From Phocaeicola faecicola (lineage in GTDB: Bacteria > Bacteroidota > Bacteroidia > Bacteroidales > Bacteroidaceae), in assembly GCF_013618865.1 (NCBI RefSeq), contig NZ_JABSOE010000018.1, forward strand, positions 1 to 64,000: 64,000 nt of DNA. The letters run 5' to 3'. The notes beneath the pieces were generated by a model that was given only the letters and a program-made list of their open reading frames with translations, ran no database searches and had not been told where the DNA came from. This document shows positions 43,832 through 51,273 of this stretch, piece after piece. The stretch's first letter is position 1. Each line of letters begins with the position of its first letter. Both the position numbers and the translations under genes were made by a program.

Positions 43832-44149
43832 TTATCCGGCTCCCCGTTCCATCCAAAGATGCCGCAGGGCAGCCACCGGATGATAGAGAAGCATCCTGGG
43901 TCCGGAGTATCGCATCACCTCCCTGATCCGCTTCTGCATCTCAGGTTTGTAGCAGTGTATCTTGCAGAGTCGGCACGTGCCTTTGTGCGCTTTGAACGGA
44001 CAACGTTCCAGCCGTTGCCGGCTATATGCCAGCAATTCTTGGCAAGACGGGCACAACTCTTTGTTGCCTTCTTTTTTCCGGCAATAGAGCCTGATCATCT
44101 GCTCTATAATTTTCTGCTCATTTTCTATACGCGATAAATTGTTCATCAA
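43832..44149 (-). CDS. YgbA-family protein (nitrous-oxide-stimulated promoter family), Cys-rich
   Basis: A 105-residue cytosolic protein of the YgbA_NO family. Cysteine and histidine clusters are clear: CPSCQELLAYSRQRLERCPF (about 34-53) and GTCRLCKIHCYKPEM (about 58-72), which probably bind a metal or an iron-sulfur cluster. The Escherichia coli relative is induced by nitric oxide and belongs to the NsrR regulon. The biochemical role is not firmly known to me. It is divergent from the exporter gene. A -7 box (minus TATCTTTG, plus 44167-44174) lies 18 bases upstream of the start. Confidence 0.85.
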   Translation of the reverse strand: MMNNLSRIENEQKIIEQMIRLYCRKKEGNKELCPSCQELLAYSRQRLERCPFKAHKGTCRLCKIHCYKPEMQKRIREVMRYSGPRMLLYHPVAALRHLWMERGAG

Positions 44150-44166
44150 TGGGCTTTTTCAGGCTA

Positions 44167-44204
44167 CAAAGATACGAATTAAAAAGATATTTTTCTTAAC
44201 TTTG
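44167..44204. promoter_or_regulatory. Back-to-back -7 boxes between ygbA and thrE
   Basis: Minus-strand TATCTTTG (plus 44167-44174) serves the YgbA-like gene and plus-strand TAACTTTG (44197-44204) serves the exporter. Neither has a clear -33 TTTG. The two core promoters are nearly overlapping, so expression of the two genes could interfere. Confidence 0.5.
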
Positions 44205-44251
44205 CACGCCGAAAAATAACCTGATTTGCTTTTAATATAAAAAATAGTTTA

Positions 44252-45637
44252 ATGGAATTAGAGAAACGATTAGAGACTACACTGAAAGCTCACGATCAGC
44301 TGTTGCATCGTAGAGTGGACCTCCTGTTGCGCACCGGTAAATTATTGGTGGAAAGTTTGGCTGATACCAACCGCGTTGTACGCAATATGAAGCGTACTGC
44401 AGCCTATTTGGGTATCCCTGAAGAGAAACTCCATATCAACGTAAGCTTTACCATGCTGATGGTAAACGTGAGCGATGGAGATTATTCTTTTACTAAATTC
44501 CAGAGAATAGAAGGACATGGAGTGAACATGACTGCCATTTCGGAAGTCAGCAAGCTTTCATGGCGGGCTATTGAAGAAGATTACACATTGGACAAGTATG
44601 AGGAAGAACTTGAAAAGATCCGCACCAAAAAACGCAATTATACTCCGTGGCAGGTAGCCATCGGTGCCGGTTTTGCCTGTGGCGGTTTCTGTATTCAGTT
44701 CGGATGCGACTGGGTTGCCTTCCTTTATGCTTCGCTGGCAGCCATCATCGGAATGCGTGTGCGTCATAAATGCAACGAGTCTGGCTTGAATCACTATATG
44801 GGAATTGCCATTGCGGCCTTTGTTTCTACGATTCTGGCTTGGGCCAGCACGCTGCTTCCACAGGAATGGACTTCCACTCCCTGGCATCCGCTGTTGGCTT
44901 GTGCCCTGTTCATTGTGCCGGGTGTGCCTTTGATCAACTTTGTGGACGATATGCTCGACAATTACATTCAGGTGGGAGTTGTCCGGGCGGTAAATACCTT
45001 GTTGATGGTTTCTGCCATGGCGTTCGGTATCGCCTTTGCGGTGAAGCTCTGTCACATTGCCGACTTCTTCCCGACCATCAGTATGGTACCGCACCACGCT
45101 TACTGGGAATATGCGATTGCTGCAGCCATCTCTGCAATGGGCTTCTCTATGATTTTCAATATCCAGCGCCGTCTGCTGTGGGTGGTGGCTATCGGTGGAA
45201 TCATTGCCGTTTGTACCCGTAACTTCGTCAACCTGGGTCCAAGTACCGACAACATCGGTCTTGACATGGGTCTGGTTATCGGTTCGTTCTCCGGTTCAGT
45301 GCTCGTCAGCCTGATTGCTGTCAAGGCCGTTCACTGGTTCCATGTACCGGGCCACGTACTGACGATTCCTTCGGTTATTCCGATGATTCCGGGAGTATTG
45401 ATGTACCGCATGCTGTTTGGTCTGATCAATATGAACGTGCAGACAATCGATCAGGTAACACCGCTGATGAAGGCCATTGAAAGTGGAGTAAATTCAGGTT
45501 TGGTGATTATGTGTATTGCCTTGGGAGTAGCTATTCCGAATATCTTTGGTCGTAAATACATTGCTTCATCCAAGAACAAGCGTCTGGCTGCAATCCTGAA
45601 AGAACGTAAGGCTCGCGGTAAATTTGTAGAATGGTAA
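44252..45637 (+). CDS. Threonine/serine exporter family protein (ThrE, DUF1212 + DUF3815)
   Basis: A 461-residue inner-membrane protein. The N-terminal cytosolic DUF1212-like domain (about 1-130) is followed by about ten hydrophobic helices (from about 140 to 440). Both ThrE modules are present in one chain, as in Corynebacterium ThrE, which exports threonine and serine. Motifs seen include VPGVPLINFVDDMLDNY (about 225-241) and the similar second-half TIPSVIPMIPGVLMYRM (about 372), the paired signature of the two halves. It is followed 15 bases later by the small ABM-fold gene, so the two probably form an operon. Confidence 0.9.
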   Translation: MELEKRLETTLKAHDQLLHRRVDLLLRTGKLLVESLADTNRVVRNMKRTAAYLGIPEEKLHINVSFTMLMVNVSDGDYSFTKFQRIEGHGVNMTAISEVSKLSWRAIEEDYTLDKYEEELEKIRTKKRNYTPWQVAIGAGFACGGFCIQFGCDWVAFLYASLAAIIGMRVRHKCNESGLNHYMGIAIAAFVSTILAWASTLLPQEWTSTPWHPLLACALFIVPGVPLINFVDDMLDNYIQVGVVRAVNTLLMVSAMAFGIAFAVKLCHIADFFPTISMVPHHAYWEYAIAAAISAMGFSMIFNIQRRLLWVVAIGGIIAVCTRNFVNLGPSTDNIGLDMGLVIGSFSGSVLVSLIAVKAVHWFHVPGHVLTIPSVIPMIPGVLMYRMLFGLINMNVQTIDQVTPLMKAIESGVNSGLVIMCIALGVAIPNIFGRKYIASSKNKRLAAILKERKARGKFVEW

Positions 45638-45652
45638 TTAAAATTTATAACT

Positions 45653-45931
45653 ATGATTAGATTGAATGTATTTATTCAGGTAAAGGAAGAGAAAGACCGT
45701 GCAGCGGTGATTGCTCTTGCCAAAGAACTGGCTGCAGCATCTCTGAACGACGAAGGCTGTATCGCTTACGATGTATTTGAGAGTGCAACCCGTCCGGATG
45801 TACTGATGATTTGTGAAACCTGGAAGGGGGGAGCGTCATTGGCTGTCCATTCCAAGACAAGTCATTTCACTTCATTGGTTCCCCAGATTGAACAGCTGGC
45901 TTCAATGAAAATGGAAAAATTCGATTTCTAA
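45653..45931 (+). CDS. Antibiotic biosynthesis monooxygenase (ABM) fold protein
   Basis: A 92-residue single-domain ferredoxin-like protein of the ABM family. The typical pattern is present: a first strand (IRLNVFIQVKEE), a helix with alanines (ALAKELAAASLNDEGCIAYDVFES), WKGG after the third strand, and HSKTSHFTSLVPQI near the end. Members include quinone or haem-degrading monooxygenases and many of unknown function. In an anaerobe the role is unclear; quinol or detoxification functions are possible. Second gene of a unit with the exporter. Confidence 0.85.
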   Translation: MIRLNVFIQVKEEKDRAAVIALAKELAAASLNDEGCIAYDVFESATRPDVLMICETWKGGASLAVHSKTSHFTSLVPQIEQLASMKMEKFDF

Positions 45932-45968
45932 GCGGTTGCTTTAGAGTCAGGCAGTCGTTATAAAATAG

Positions 45969-46017
45969 AAATCCCGCCATTTCTGCTTCGGAAGAATGCG
46001 AATGGCGGGATTTTTTT
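45969..46017 (+). terminator. Terminator after the ABM gene
   Basis: A perfect 13-base stem, AAATCCCGCCATT (45969-45981) with AATGGCGGGATTT (46001-46013), has a 19-base loop and a T run to 46017. It may also stop the convergent nitroreductase transcript. Confidence 0.88.
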
Positions 46018-46084
46018 ATTGTGGTTCCTGCTTATTGTGGTCAGGTATCCTGTTGGGCATACTGCAGGTTTACCGAAAGTGAGT

Positions 46085-46705
46085 TTATTCTATATACTGG
46101 ATACGGTCGGTATGCCGTTCCTTGGCTTTCGGACTTTCATCGGGGTATCCGAAAGCAATGGCATAAAGCAGTTCATGACTTTCGGGCAACTGCAGTTGCT
46201 GGAGCAGGTCCTTGTTTTCCGGCTGTTTCAGGAAGCGGACAATGCCGCCCAGGCAGCACGAACCGATTCCCATTGACTGGGCAGTCAGGATCATATTTCC
46301 TCCCAGCAGTCCGCAGTCTACCTGTGACAGGTCGTATTGCGGGTCAAAACCGATGAAGACTACGGCAGGTGCACCGTATGCAAAGGGCTTTCCGTAGCGT
46401 TCGTTGATGGCCGAGAGCAGCTTCGGGTCGCTTACCACACGGATCTGCCAGGATTCACGTCCTTGTCCGTTAGGAGCCCAAATGCCGTTTGTCACAATCT
46501 GGTTCAACTTTTCCTTTTCTACTGTCTGTGGCTTGTATTTCCGGATGCTTCTCCGGCTCATGATGGTTTCGGTCATGACGGCAGAAGGAGTGATTACCGG
46601 TTGGGAATCCGATACTTTTTCCGAAGCGTTTTCTTTGGTGCCGGTGGAGCAGGCACACAGCAGGAACATTCCCGATAATAGGGAAAAAAGCAACTTGTTC
46701 TTCAT
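46085..46705 (-). CDS. Lipid-anchored nitroreductase-family flavoprotein
   Basis: A 206-residue member of the FMN-dependent nitroreductase family. The core starts at MSRRSIRKYKPQTVEKEKL (about 49-67, the FMN phosphate-binding RRSIR motif), then APNGQGRESWQIRVV (about 77-91) and GIGSCCLGGI (about 146-155). Unlike most members it begins with a lipoprotein signal peptide ending at FLLCACS (Cys about 19), so it should sit in the periplasm or outer membrane. It is a single gene. A -7 box (minus TATTTTTG, plus 46734-46741) lies about 30 bases upstream. Confidence 0.88.
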   Translation of the reverse strand: MKNKLLFSLLSGMFLLCACSTGTKENASEKVSDSQPVITPSAVMTETIMSRRSIRKYKPQTVEKEKLNQIVTNGIWAPNGQGRESWQIRVVSDPKLLSAINERYGKPFAYGAPAVVFIGFDPQYDLSQVDCGLLGGNMILTAQSMGIGSCCLGGIVRFLKQPENKDLLQQLQLPESHELLYAIAFGYPDESPKAKERHTDRIQYIE

Positions 46706-46865
46706 AATGTTTCTATGATGGTTTGATTTTTCACAAAAATAGAAAATAATTTCAGCCGTGTGATAATCTCCTTAGAAATATCGGATGAAAGTGGTGCAAT
46801 GCGACTGACAACTGTGACATTTTATTGATAAACTACCGGGAGATAAAAGTTTTTTGTATATTTGA

Positions 46866-46894
46866 TGTAGTCTGAAGGTATTTAATTGACTACA
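46866..46894. repeat. Inverted repeat TGTAGTC/GACTACA
   Basis: TGTAGTC (46866-46872) and GACTACA (46888-46894) are perfect complements with a 15-base loop. There is no T run, so it is not a typical terminator. Confidence 0.6.
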
Positions 46895-46913
46895 AATAGA
46901 TTAAAAGAAACTC

Positions 46914-46976
46914 GCATGAGAATGGGCAACGGATAAGAAATTGGTAAAGTGCTTTGATACACTATATTTCTCATGC
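46914..46976. repeat. 9-base inverted repeat spanning 63 bases
   Basis: GCATGAGAA (46914-46922) and TTCTCATGC (46968-46976) are perfect complements separated by 45 bases. Possible roles are a recombination or regulator-binding site near the element end. Confidence 0.6.
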
Positions 46977-47068
46977 TGTCAAACAACTCTTATTTGTTTG
47001 CAAATATAATATTATTGCAGGTAATAATCAAAAATAACGAGGTTTATTTTCATTTTTACCTGCTGATA

Positions 47069-47100
47069 TTTGTTCCGGATTATCAGATGCGATATATTTG
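47069..47100 (+). promoter_or_regulatory. Promoter of the AraC-type regulator
   Basis: TTTG (47069-47072), a 20-base spacer and TATATTTG (47093-47100) match both consensus boxes perfectly. The implied leader is about 90 bases. Confidence 0.85.
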
Positions 47101-47197
47101 TAATTAGGATTCGTACCGTGTTCCAAGCGGTTCATAAGTAACGACTTGCGGAGTTTTGGCAACAAGGGGATGCGGCTCCGTTTTATAGAAATGACTT

Positions 47198-48055
47198 ATG
47201 CAAACCGACTTATCCATTTACAACAGTCTTCGCCCTTCCTTTATAGAAGGCGTTCACGCCGTGAAGTTCAATGCTTTGTCGGCGGTCATATCGCGTTACC
47301 GGGATTATGCCCGCAGTTCCGAACAAATAAAAGCGTACTCGGGAGATTCTCTGCTGATGCGGGACATCGCCTCCTTGCTTGACGAAGCACCCCGTCCCAT
47401 AACGAGGGAATACCAGGATTTCACCCCGTTCCTGCTTCTTCTGATGCTTTCGGAGGAATTTCATGTCGTCCATTACGTCGAGCGTCTTGTAACGTGGTAT
47501 TTCGGCTACTGTTGTGTCGATGAACTGCGGACGGTTTGCACCATTCTGTCCGAGTGTTCCTACCCGCATCACGACACGCTGCGGCTGCGGTTCAAGAATT
47601 ACCTGCGTGAAGCCCGTAAGACATTGGGTATGCCCGTTGAATGTAACGCTGCTGTCATGCTGAAAATGCTCGACGCCTCTTATGAACATCTCACTCCCGC
47701 CGATGTCGGGGAGTTCGAGGAGCTGTTGCACCTGGGGGACGATTACGAGTTCATCTCCCGTGTCAAATCGAATTATCTTGCCTCGGATAACGTCACGGAA
47801 CTCGCCGGGGTTTGCGGGTATTCCAGCACGATTACCTTCCGCCGGCGTTTCCAGCGGGTTTTCGGCTGCTCGGCCTCCTCGTGGTTACGTCAGCGCCGTA
47901 TCGAACGTATCGGGGAGTTGCTGCGGACGACACACTACACGTTGCAGGAAATAGCCTACATGTGCGGTTTCTCCGCCCAATCCCACTTTACGGACTTTTG
48001 CAAGCGGAATATGGGGAGCAATCCCACTTCCATCCGCCAGGAAGGTCGGATCTGA
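47198..48055 (+). CDS. AraC-family transcriptional regulator of the mobile element
   Basis: A 285-residue DNA-binding protein. The C-terminal 90 residues form the AraC double HTH: first helix-turn-helix at about 197-220 (NVTELAGVCGYSSTITFRRR) and second at about 247-270 (TLQEIAYMCGFSAQSHFTDF), followed by the NPTSIRQ motif. The N-terminal 190 residues are helical and show no cupin-type effector domain, so the signal is unknown. It lies at the left end of the element, 105 bases before rteC, and has a strong promoter, so it may be the first switch for the element. Confidence 0.88.
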   Translation: MQTDLSIYNSLRPSFIEGVHAVKFNALSAVISRYRDYARSSEQIKAYSGDSLLMRDIASLLDEAPRPITREYQDFTPFLLLLMLSEEFHVVHYVERLVTWYFGYCCVDELRTVCTILSECSYPHHDTLRLRFKNYLREARKTLGMPVECNAAVMLKMLDASYEHLTPADVGEFEELLHLGDDYEFISRVKSNYLASDNVTELAGVCGYSSTITFRRRFQRVFGCSASSWLRQRRIERIGELLRTTHYTLQEIAYMCGFSAQSHFTDFCKRNMGSNPTSIRQEGRI

Positions 48056-48160
48056 CATTAAAATCGGCTCCGTGATAAAAAAACGAAGAGAAAGATAAAA
48101 ATCGTAATCCGCCGGTTTTTCGATTCGCTAACTTTATACGCGAAAGTAACAAGACGGATT

Positions 48161-49021
48161 ATGATTGCATTTATAGAAAAATTAAACAGCGAAGTCCTGC
48201 GGAGTATCGAACGTATCGAATCGCGGGATACCGACGTGTTGAAAAAGTCGCTTGAAGCGTCACGTGTCCTGGGAGAAGCGTTCGACCGTTTGAAACAATA
48301 TATCATCGGCTACCGTTTTCAAAACGATGACGAGGAAATAAAGTTCTTCAAAGAAATCAAACCTCGTCTTTTTTGCCGTCTGATCTATTACCGCAAGCTC
48401 TACAATATCGAGATGAACCGTCCGGTAGGAAGTATCGAGGCACAACGGGAGTACCTGGGCGCCCATGTTCGGGCCATCAACGCGTACACGCAGAAACGCC
48501 TCGACTTTATCCGCTATTTCCGCAGCGGCGCTACACACCTGGACAGCCTCTATTTCCTGCGCGGGCAGACCGACACGGAGCAATACCTGGAAACCTTCTA
48601 CTATGAACTCGACCCGCAGTTTTCGACAAACGCGGATTTCAAGGTGGCGAAAATCCTGGCCAACGATATGTTGTCGGTTTATCTTATGGGCGAATTGGAA
48701 TCACTGGAGAGCACGAACCTCCGGAACATGGTTCTGCCATTGTCTGACGTGCGTCCGACATGGCAGGACTCGAAGACGGATCTGACGGAACTTATTTACC
48801 TGCTCGACAGTAAAGGCTGTTTCGGCAATGTGCCACTCACGCAACTTGCCAGCTACATTTCCAACGCTTTCAACGTACACCTCGACATGAACCTTTCGAG
48901 GACATTCTGCGATATGAAAATCCGAAACAACCCGACACCGTGGCTTGACAAGGCGAAAGAGGCCCTGCTTAAACGTATGCAGACGTGGAAGCGAAACAAG
49001 AAAAACGGCAATTCCGAGTAG
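48161..49021 (+). CDS. rteC: RteC-like activator of element excision
   Basis: A 286-residue protein of the RteC family. In CTnDOT, RteC binds upstream of the xis promoter and turns on the excision operon. The family block YFRSGATHLDSLYFLRG (about 120-136) is clear, and a HTH-like region lies near the C terminus (VPLTQLASYISNAFNVHLDM). No RteA/RteB two-component pair is present, unlike in CTnDOT; the upstream AraC protein may take that place. It is followed by a 398-base gap and then the xis-like pair. A weak -7 box TAACTTTA lies at 48129-48136. Confidence 0.85.
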   Translation: MIAFIEKLNSEVLRSIERIESRDTDVLKKSLEASRVLGEAFDRLKQYIIGYRFQNDDEEIKFFKEIKPRLFCRLIYYRKLYNIEMNRPVGSIEAQREYLGAHVRAINAYTQKRLDFIRYFRSGATHLDSLYFLRGQTDTEQYLETFYYELDPQFSTNADFKVAKILANDMLSVYLMGELESLESTNLRNMVLPLSDVRPTWQDSKTDLTELIYLLDSKGCFGNVPLTQLASYISNAFNVHLDMNLSRTFCDMKIRNNPTPWLDKAKEALLKRMQTWKRNKKNGNSE

Positions 49022-49090
49022 AACATGAACCGGTAAAGCACTCTATTCCTTATAGAAACACTGATAATCAGCGTTGTATATAACAAAAGA

Positions 49091-49102
49091 ACCGAGGTCG
49101 GT
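49091..49102. repeat. Palindrome ACCGAGGTCGGT, candidate regulator site
   Basis: Arms ACCGA and TCGGT flank GG. Its last ten bases occur again in reverse orientation at 49355-49364, next to the xis promoter. Confidence 0.5.
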
Positions 49103-49354
49103 TTTCCCCCGTAACTCTCGAAAGGAACTTTCCCGAACGCCCGTATTTGCACCCGTATAAGGAGCCGATACGGGTGTTCCGTTGTAGCCCCGTCCGGATT
49201 AGAACACCGTTAAGCGTTGAATCACAGTATGCTATCGCATTTCTGCCAATAAAAATACCGAGTACGGGCCGCGGATTTCGGTAAAAAACACTGCCTTCTT
49301 CACCGCATGAACCATTGAGAATCAGTTCACTGCAAATTATCAAAAAAAAGTCGT

Positions 49355-49395
49355 ACCGACCTCGTTTTAAGCTGTCCATATAAGCCCGACCTTTG
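49355..49395 (+). promoter_or_regulatory. Candidate RteC-dependent xis promoter
   Basis: ACCGACCTCG (49355-49364), the inverted copy of the upstream palindrome, directly abuts a weak -33 box TTTT (49365-49368), a 19-base spacer and a one-mismatch -7 box GACCTTTG (49388-49395). A poor core promoter with an adjacent repeat is what an activator-dependent promoter looks like. The start codon follows 24 bases later. Confidence 0.5.
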
Positions 49396-49419
49396 TAACA
49401 GACTAAAAAACAAAGAAGT

Positions 49420-49731
49420 ATGAAAATCATAGTGATCGGTTCGCGAGCCTATAACGAGCTTGTCGGGCGTATAGAGAAAATAGAGGCTGCAATCGCCTCT
49501 CTCCCTGAAAAGGGGCGTGCATGGAATAAGGAGTATATAAACGACGAATGGATGGACGGCGAGCAGGTCTGCCGTTACCTGGGCATCAGCGGGCGTACCC
49601 TTCAACGCCTCCGCTCGGATCACGTGATCACCTATTCGGCCATCAACCGGAAGCTGTATTATTCCCTCACGGAAATCCGCCGTGTGCTGAAGGAGCGTTC
49701 CGTGCGGCGCAAAAACCGACCAAAGGAGTAG
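49420..49731 (+). CDS. Xis-like helix-turn-helix protein (excision operon, first)
   Basis: A 103-residue basic DNA-binding protein. An N-terminal short coiled part (RIEKIEAAIASL) is followed by a MerR/excisionase-type winged HTH at about 44-95 (MDGEQVCRYLGISGRTLQRL). It resembles Xis2c of CTnDOT in size, fold and position after rteC. It should bend DNA at the attachment site and aid excision, and may regulate transfer genes. The second HTH gene starts 3 bases after its stop. Confidence 0.82.
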   Translation: MKIIVIGSRAYNELVGRIEKIEAAIASLPEKGRAWNKEYINDEWMDGEQVCRYLGISGRTLQRLRSDHVITYSAINRKLYYSLTEIRRVLKERSVRRKNRPKE

Positions 49732-49734
49732 GCC

Positions 49735-50061
49735 ATGTTTCTGGATAAGGAATATTTCGACGGATGGATGCAGCGGCTCTCGGAACGGCTGGAACGTATC
49801 GAGAAGCTGTGCGCGGGGGACGTGGAGCAACCGCTTTCCATCCTGCCTGACGGGGAGCGTCTTCTGGACAATTACGACCTGTGCCGTATGCTCAATATCA
49901 GCAAGCGCACACTCCAGCGTTACCGCACCTCGGGAGAGCTGCCTTACGAGATGATCTATCACAAGACCTTCTACCGGGAATCGGACGTCCTGCGGTTCAT
50001 CGAGCGTAACTTCAGTAATTTCCGCAAGCTGAAAAAGGATCGTCCTGCCGGTTCCGGTTAG
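49735..50061 (+). CDS. Xis-like helix-turn-helix protein (excision operon, second)
   Basis: A 108-residue protein with the same plan as its neighbour: an N-terminal coiled segment (MQRLSERLERIEKLC), then a HTH at about 42-95 (NYDLCRMLNISKRTLQRYRT). It corresponds by size and order to Xis2d of CTnDOT. It is a diverged tandem relative of the preceding gene and is co-transcribed with it. A predicted accessory factor for excision and for control of downstream genes. Confidence 0.82.
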   Translation: MFLDKEYFDGWMQRLSERLERIEKLCAGDVEQPLSILPDGERLLDNYDLCRMLNISKRTLQRYRTSGELPYEMIYHKTFYRESDVLRFIERNFSNFRKLKKDRPAGSG

Positions 50062-50160
50062 GCCCTGTCCCGAGAGTCCGGCGTCATGGAAAAACGCGGA
50101 GATACATGGAATAAGGCACGACAAGGCGGTACAACCGTTCGATATTTGCCGTAAAATCAG

Positions 50161-50168
50161 TATGTTTG
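50161..50168 (+). promoter_or_regulatory. -7 box of the YhcG-type gene
   Basis: TATGTTTG fits TAnnTTTG, 29 bases before the start codon; no clear -33 box at 19-20 bases. Together with the flanking G and C it also spells GTATGTTTGC, a match to the CTnDOT attachment core. Confidence 0.45.
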
Positions 50169-50196
50169 CACTTGGAAGCCTATATAATAATGAACA

Positions 50197-51210
50197 ATGA
50201 AAGAAACAGATAAAATATATCCTGCCGACAAAGGGGAGGAAGAGCTACTGCATAACGTGCGCCATATCTTGCAGGAAGCGCGCGCGAAGGTGATACATCA
50301 TGTCAATTCGACCCTCGTGAGGGCTTACTGGCAGGTAGGGAAATATATAGTGGAGTACGAGCAGCAGGGAACCGGCCGTGCCGGATATGGCAAGGCTGTC
50401 ATCAACACCCTTTCCAGGCGGCTCGTGGCGGAGTTCGGAAACGGGTTCACGGCCACCAACCTGCGGTACATGAGGCAGTTTTACCAGTGCTACCCGAAAT
50501 ATCACACGCTGTGTGATAAATTGAGCTGGTCGCATTGCCGCACGCTTCTCAAGGTGTCGGGCGATGCCGCCCGTGATTTTTACCTGCACGAGTGCGTCAA
50601 GGAAAACTGGAGTGTCCGGCAGCTCGACCGCCAAATCAACACGCTTTTCTATGACCGCTTGCTGGCCAGCCGAGACAAGAAAGCCGTGAAAGAGGAGATT
50701 TCCCGTACCGAACCCGGGCGTGTCGAACCCAAAGAGATCATCCGCGACCCGTATATCCTGGAGTTTCTCGGTATCCCCCAGGGAGAGCATTTTCTGGAAA
50801 CCGATCTGGAGCAACTGCTCATCAGCCGCTTGCAGCGCTTGATGCTCGAACTCGGGAAAGGCTTCGCCTTCGTCGCGCGACAGAAGCGTATCTCCTTCGA
50901 CGACAAGCATTTCTACATCGACCTGGTCTTTTACAATTACCTGGCCCGCTGTTTCGTTTTAATAGACCTTAAATCCGGGGAGCTGACCCATCAGGATTTG
51001 GGGCAGATGCAGATGTATGTCAATTACTACACCCGTGAGTTGATGAATCCCGGGGATAACCCTCCGGTGGGTATCGTCCTCTGCGCGGAGAAAAACGACG
51101 CGGTCGTCCGTTATACGCTGCCCGAAGATGAAAAGCAGGTCTTCGCCGCCCAGTACATGACCTATCTTCCCACGCAGGAGGAGCTGCAAACACTCTTGCA
51201 GGAAGTGTGA
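50197..51210 (+). CDS. YhcG/DUF1016-family PDDEXK nuclease-like protein
   Basis: A 337-residue protein. The N-terminal DUF1016 helical domain (about 15-165) contains YWQVGKYIVEYEQQG and SWSHCRTLLKV. The C-terminal PDDEXK nuclease-like domain (about 185-330) has its catalytic pattern in FYIDLVFYN and VLIDLKSGEL, and the downstream QMQMYVNYY. Such proteins are common on mobile elements and beside restriction systems. The role is not settled; DNA repair or defence functions are suggested. It is convergent with the methylase-helicase gene, with a shared terminator. Confidence 0.9.
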   Translation: MKETDKIYPADKGEEELLHNVRHILQEARAKVIHHVNSTLVRAYWQVGKYIVEYEQQGTGRAGYGKAVINTLSRRLVAEFGNGFTATNLRYMRQFYQCYPKYHTLCDKLSWSHCRTLLKVSGDAARDFYLHECVKENWSVRQLDRQINTLFYDRLLASRDKKAVKEEISRTEPGRVEPKEIIRDPYILEFLGIPQGEHFLETDLEQLLISRLQRLMLELGKGFAFVARQKRISFDDKHFYIDLVFYNYLARCFVLIDLKSGELTHQDLGQMQMYVNYYTRELMNPGDNPPVGIVLCAEKNDAVVRYTLPEDEKQVFAAQYMTYLPTQEELQTLLQEV

Positions 51211-51234
51211 CAACAACGCTCATGGGCATATGAA

Positions 51235-51270
51235 AAAAGCCGACGGAAATCTGTACTTCCGTCGGCTTTT
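51235..51270. terminator. Bidirectional terminator, YhcG-type gene / methylase-helicase
   Basis: A perfect 14-base stem (51235-51248 with 51257-51270, core AAAAGCCGACGGAA) has an 8-base loop. The A/T ends give T runs in both directions. It lies between two convergent genes whose stops are 63 bases apart. Confidence 0.9.
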
Positions 51271-51273
51271 CGC

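Larger units (their letters stand above)
46706..47197. other. Non-coding region holding the probable left end of the mobile element
   Basis: A 492-base AT-rich stretch with no gene. It holds the nitroreductase promoter, two inverted repeats (46866-46894 and 46914-46976), the near match GTATATTTGA (46856-46865) to the CTnDOT-type attachment core GTANNTTTGC, and the promoter of the AraC-type gene at 47069-47100. The junction between chromosome and element probably lies in it. No tRNA is present. Confidence 0.6.
49022..49419. other. Non-coding control region between rteC and the xis-like genes
   Basis: 398 bases without a gene. Contents: the palindrome ACCGAGGTCGGT (49091-49102), a strong hairpin CACCCGTAT (49150-49158) with ATACGGGTG (49168-49176) and a 9-base loop but no T tail, an inverted copy of part of the palindrome at 49355-49364, and a weak promoter at 49365-49395. 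Confidence 0.65.

Noticed and set aside
50160-50169. GTATGTTTGC as an element attachment site
   Set aside because: It matches GTANNTTTGC, but lies inside the element and is explained as the -7 promoter box of the following gene; the two consensus sequences overlap by nature.
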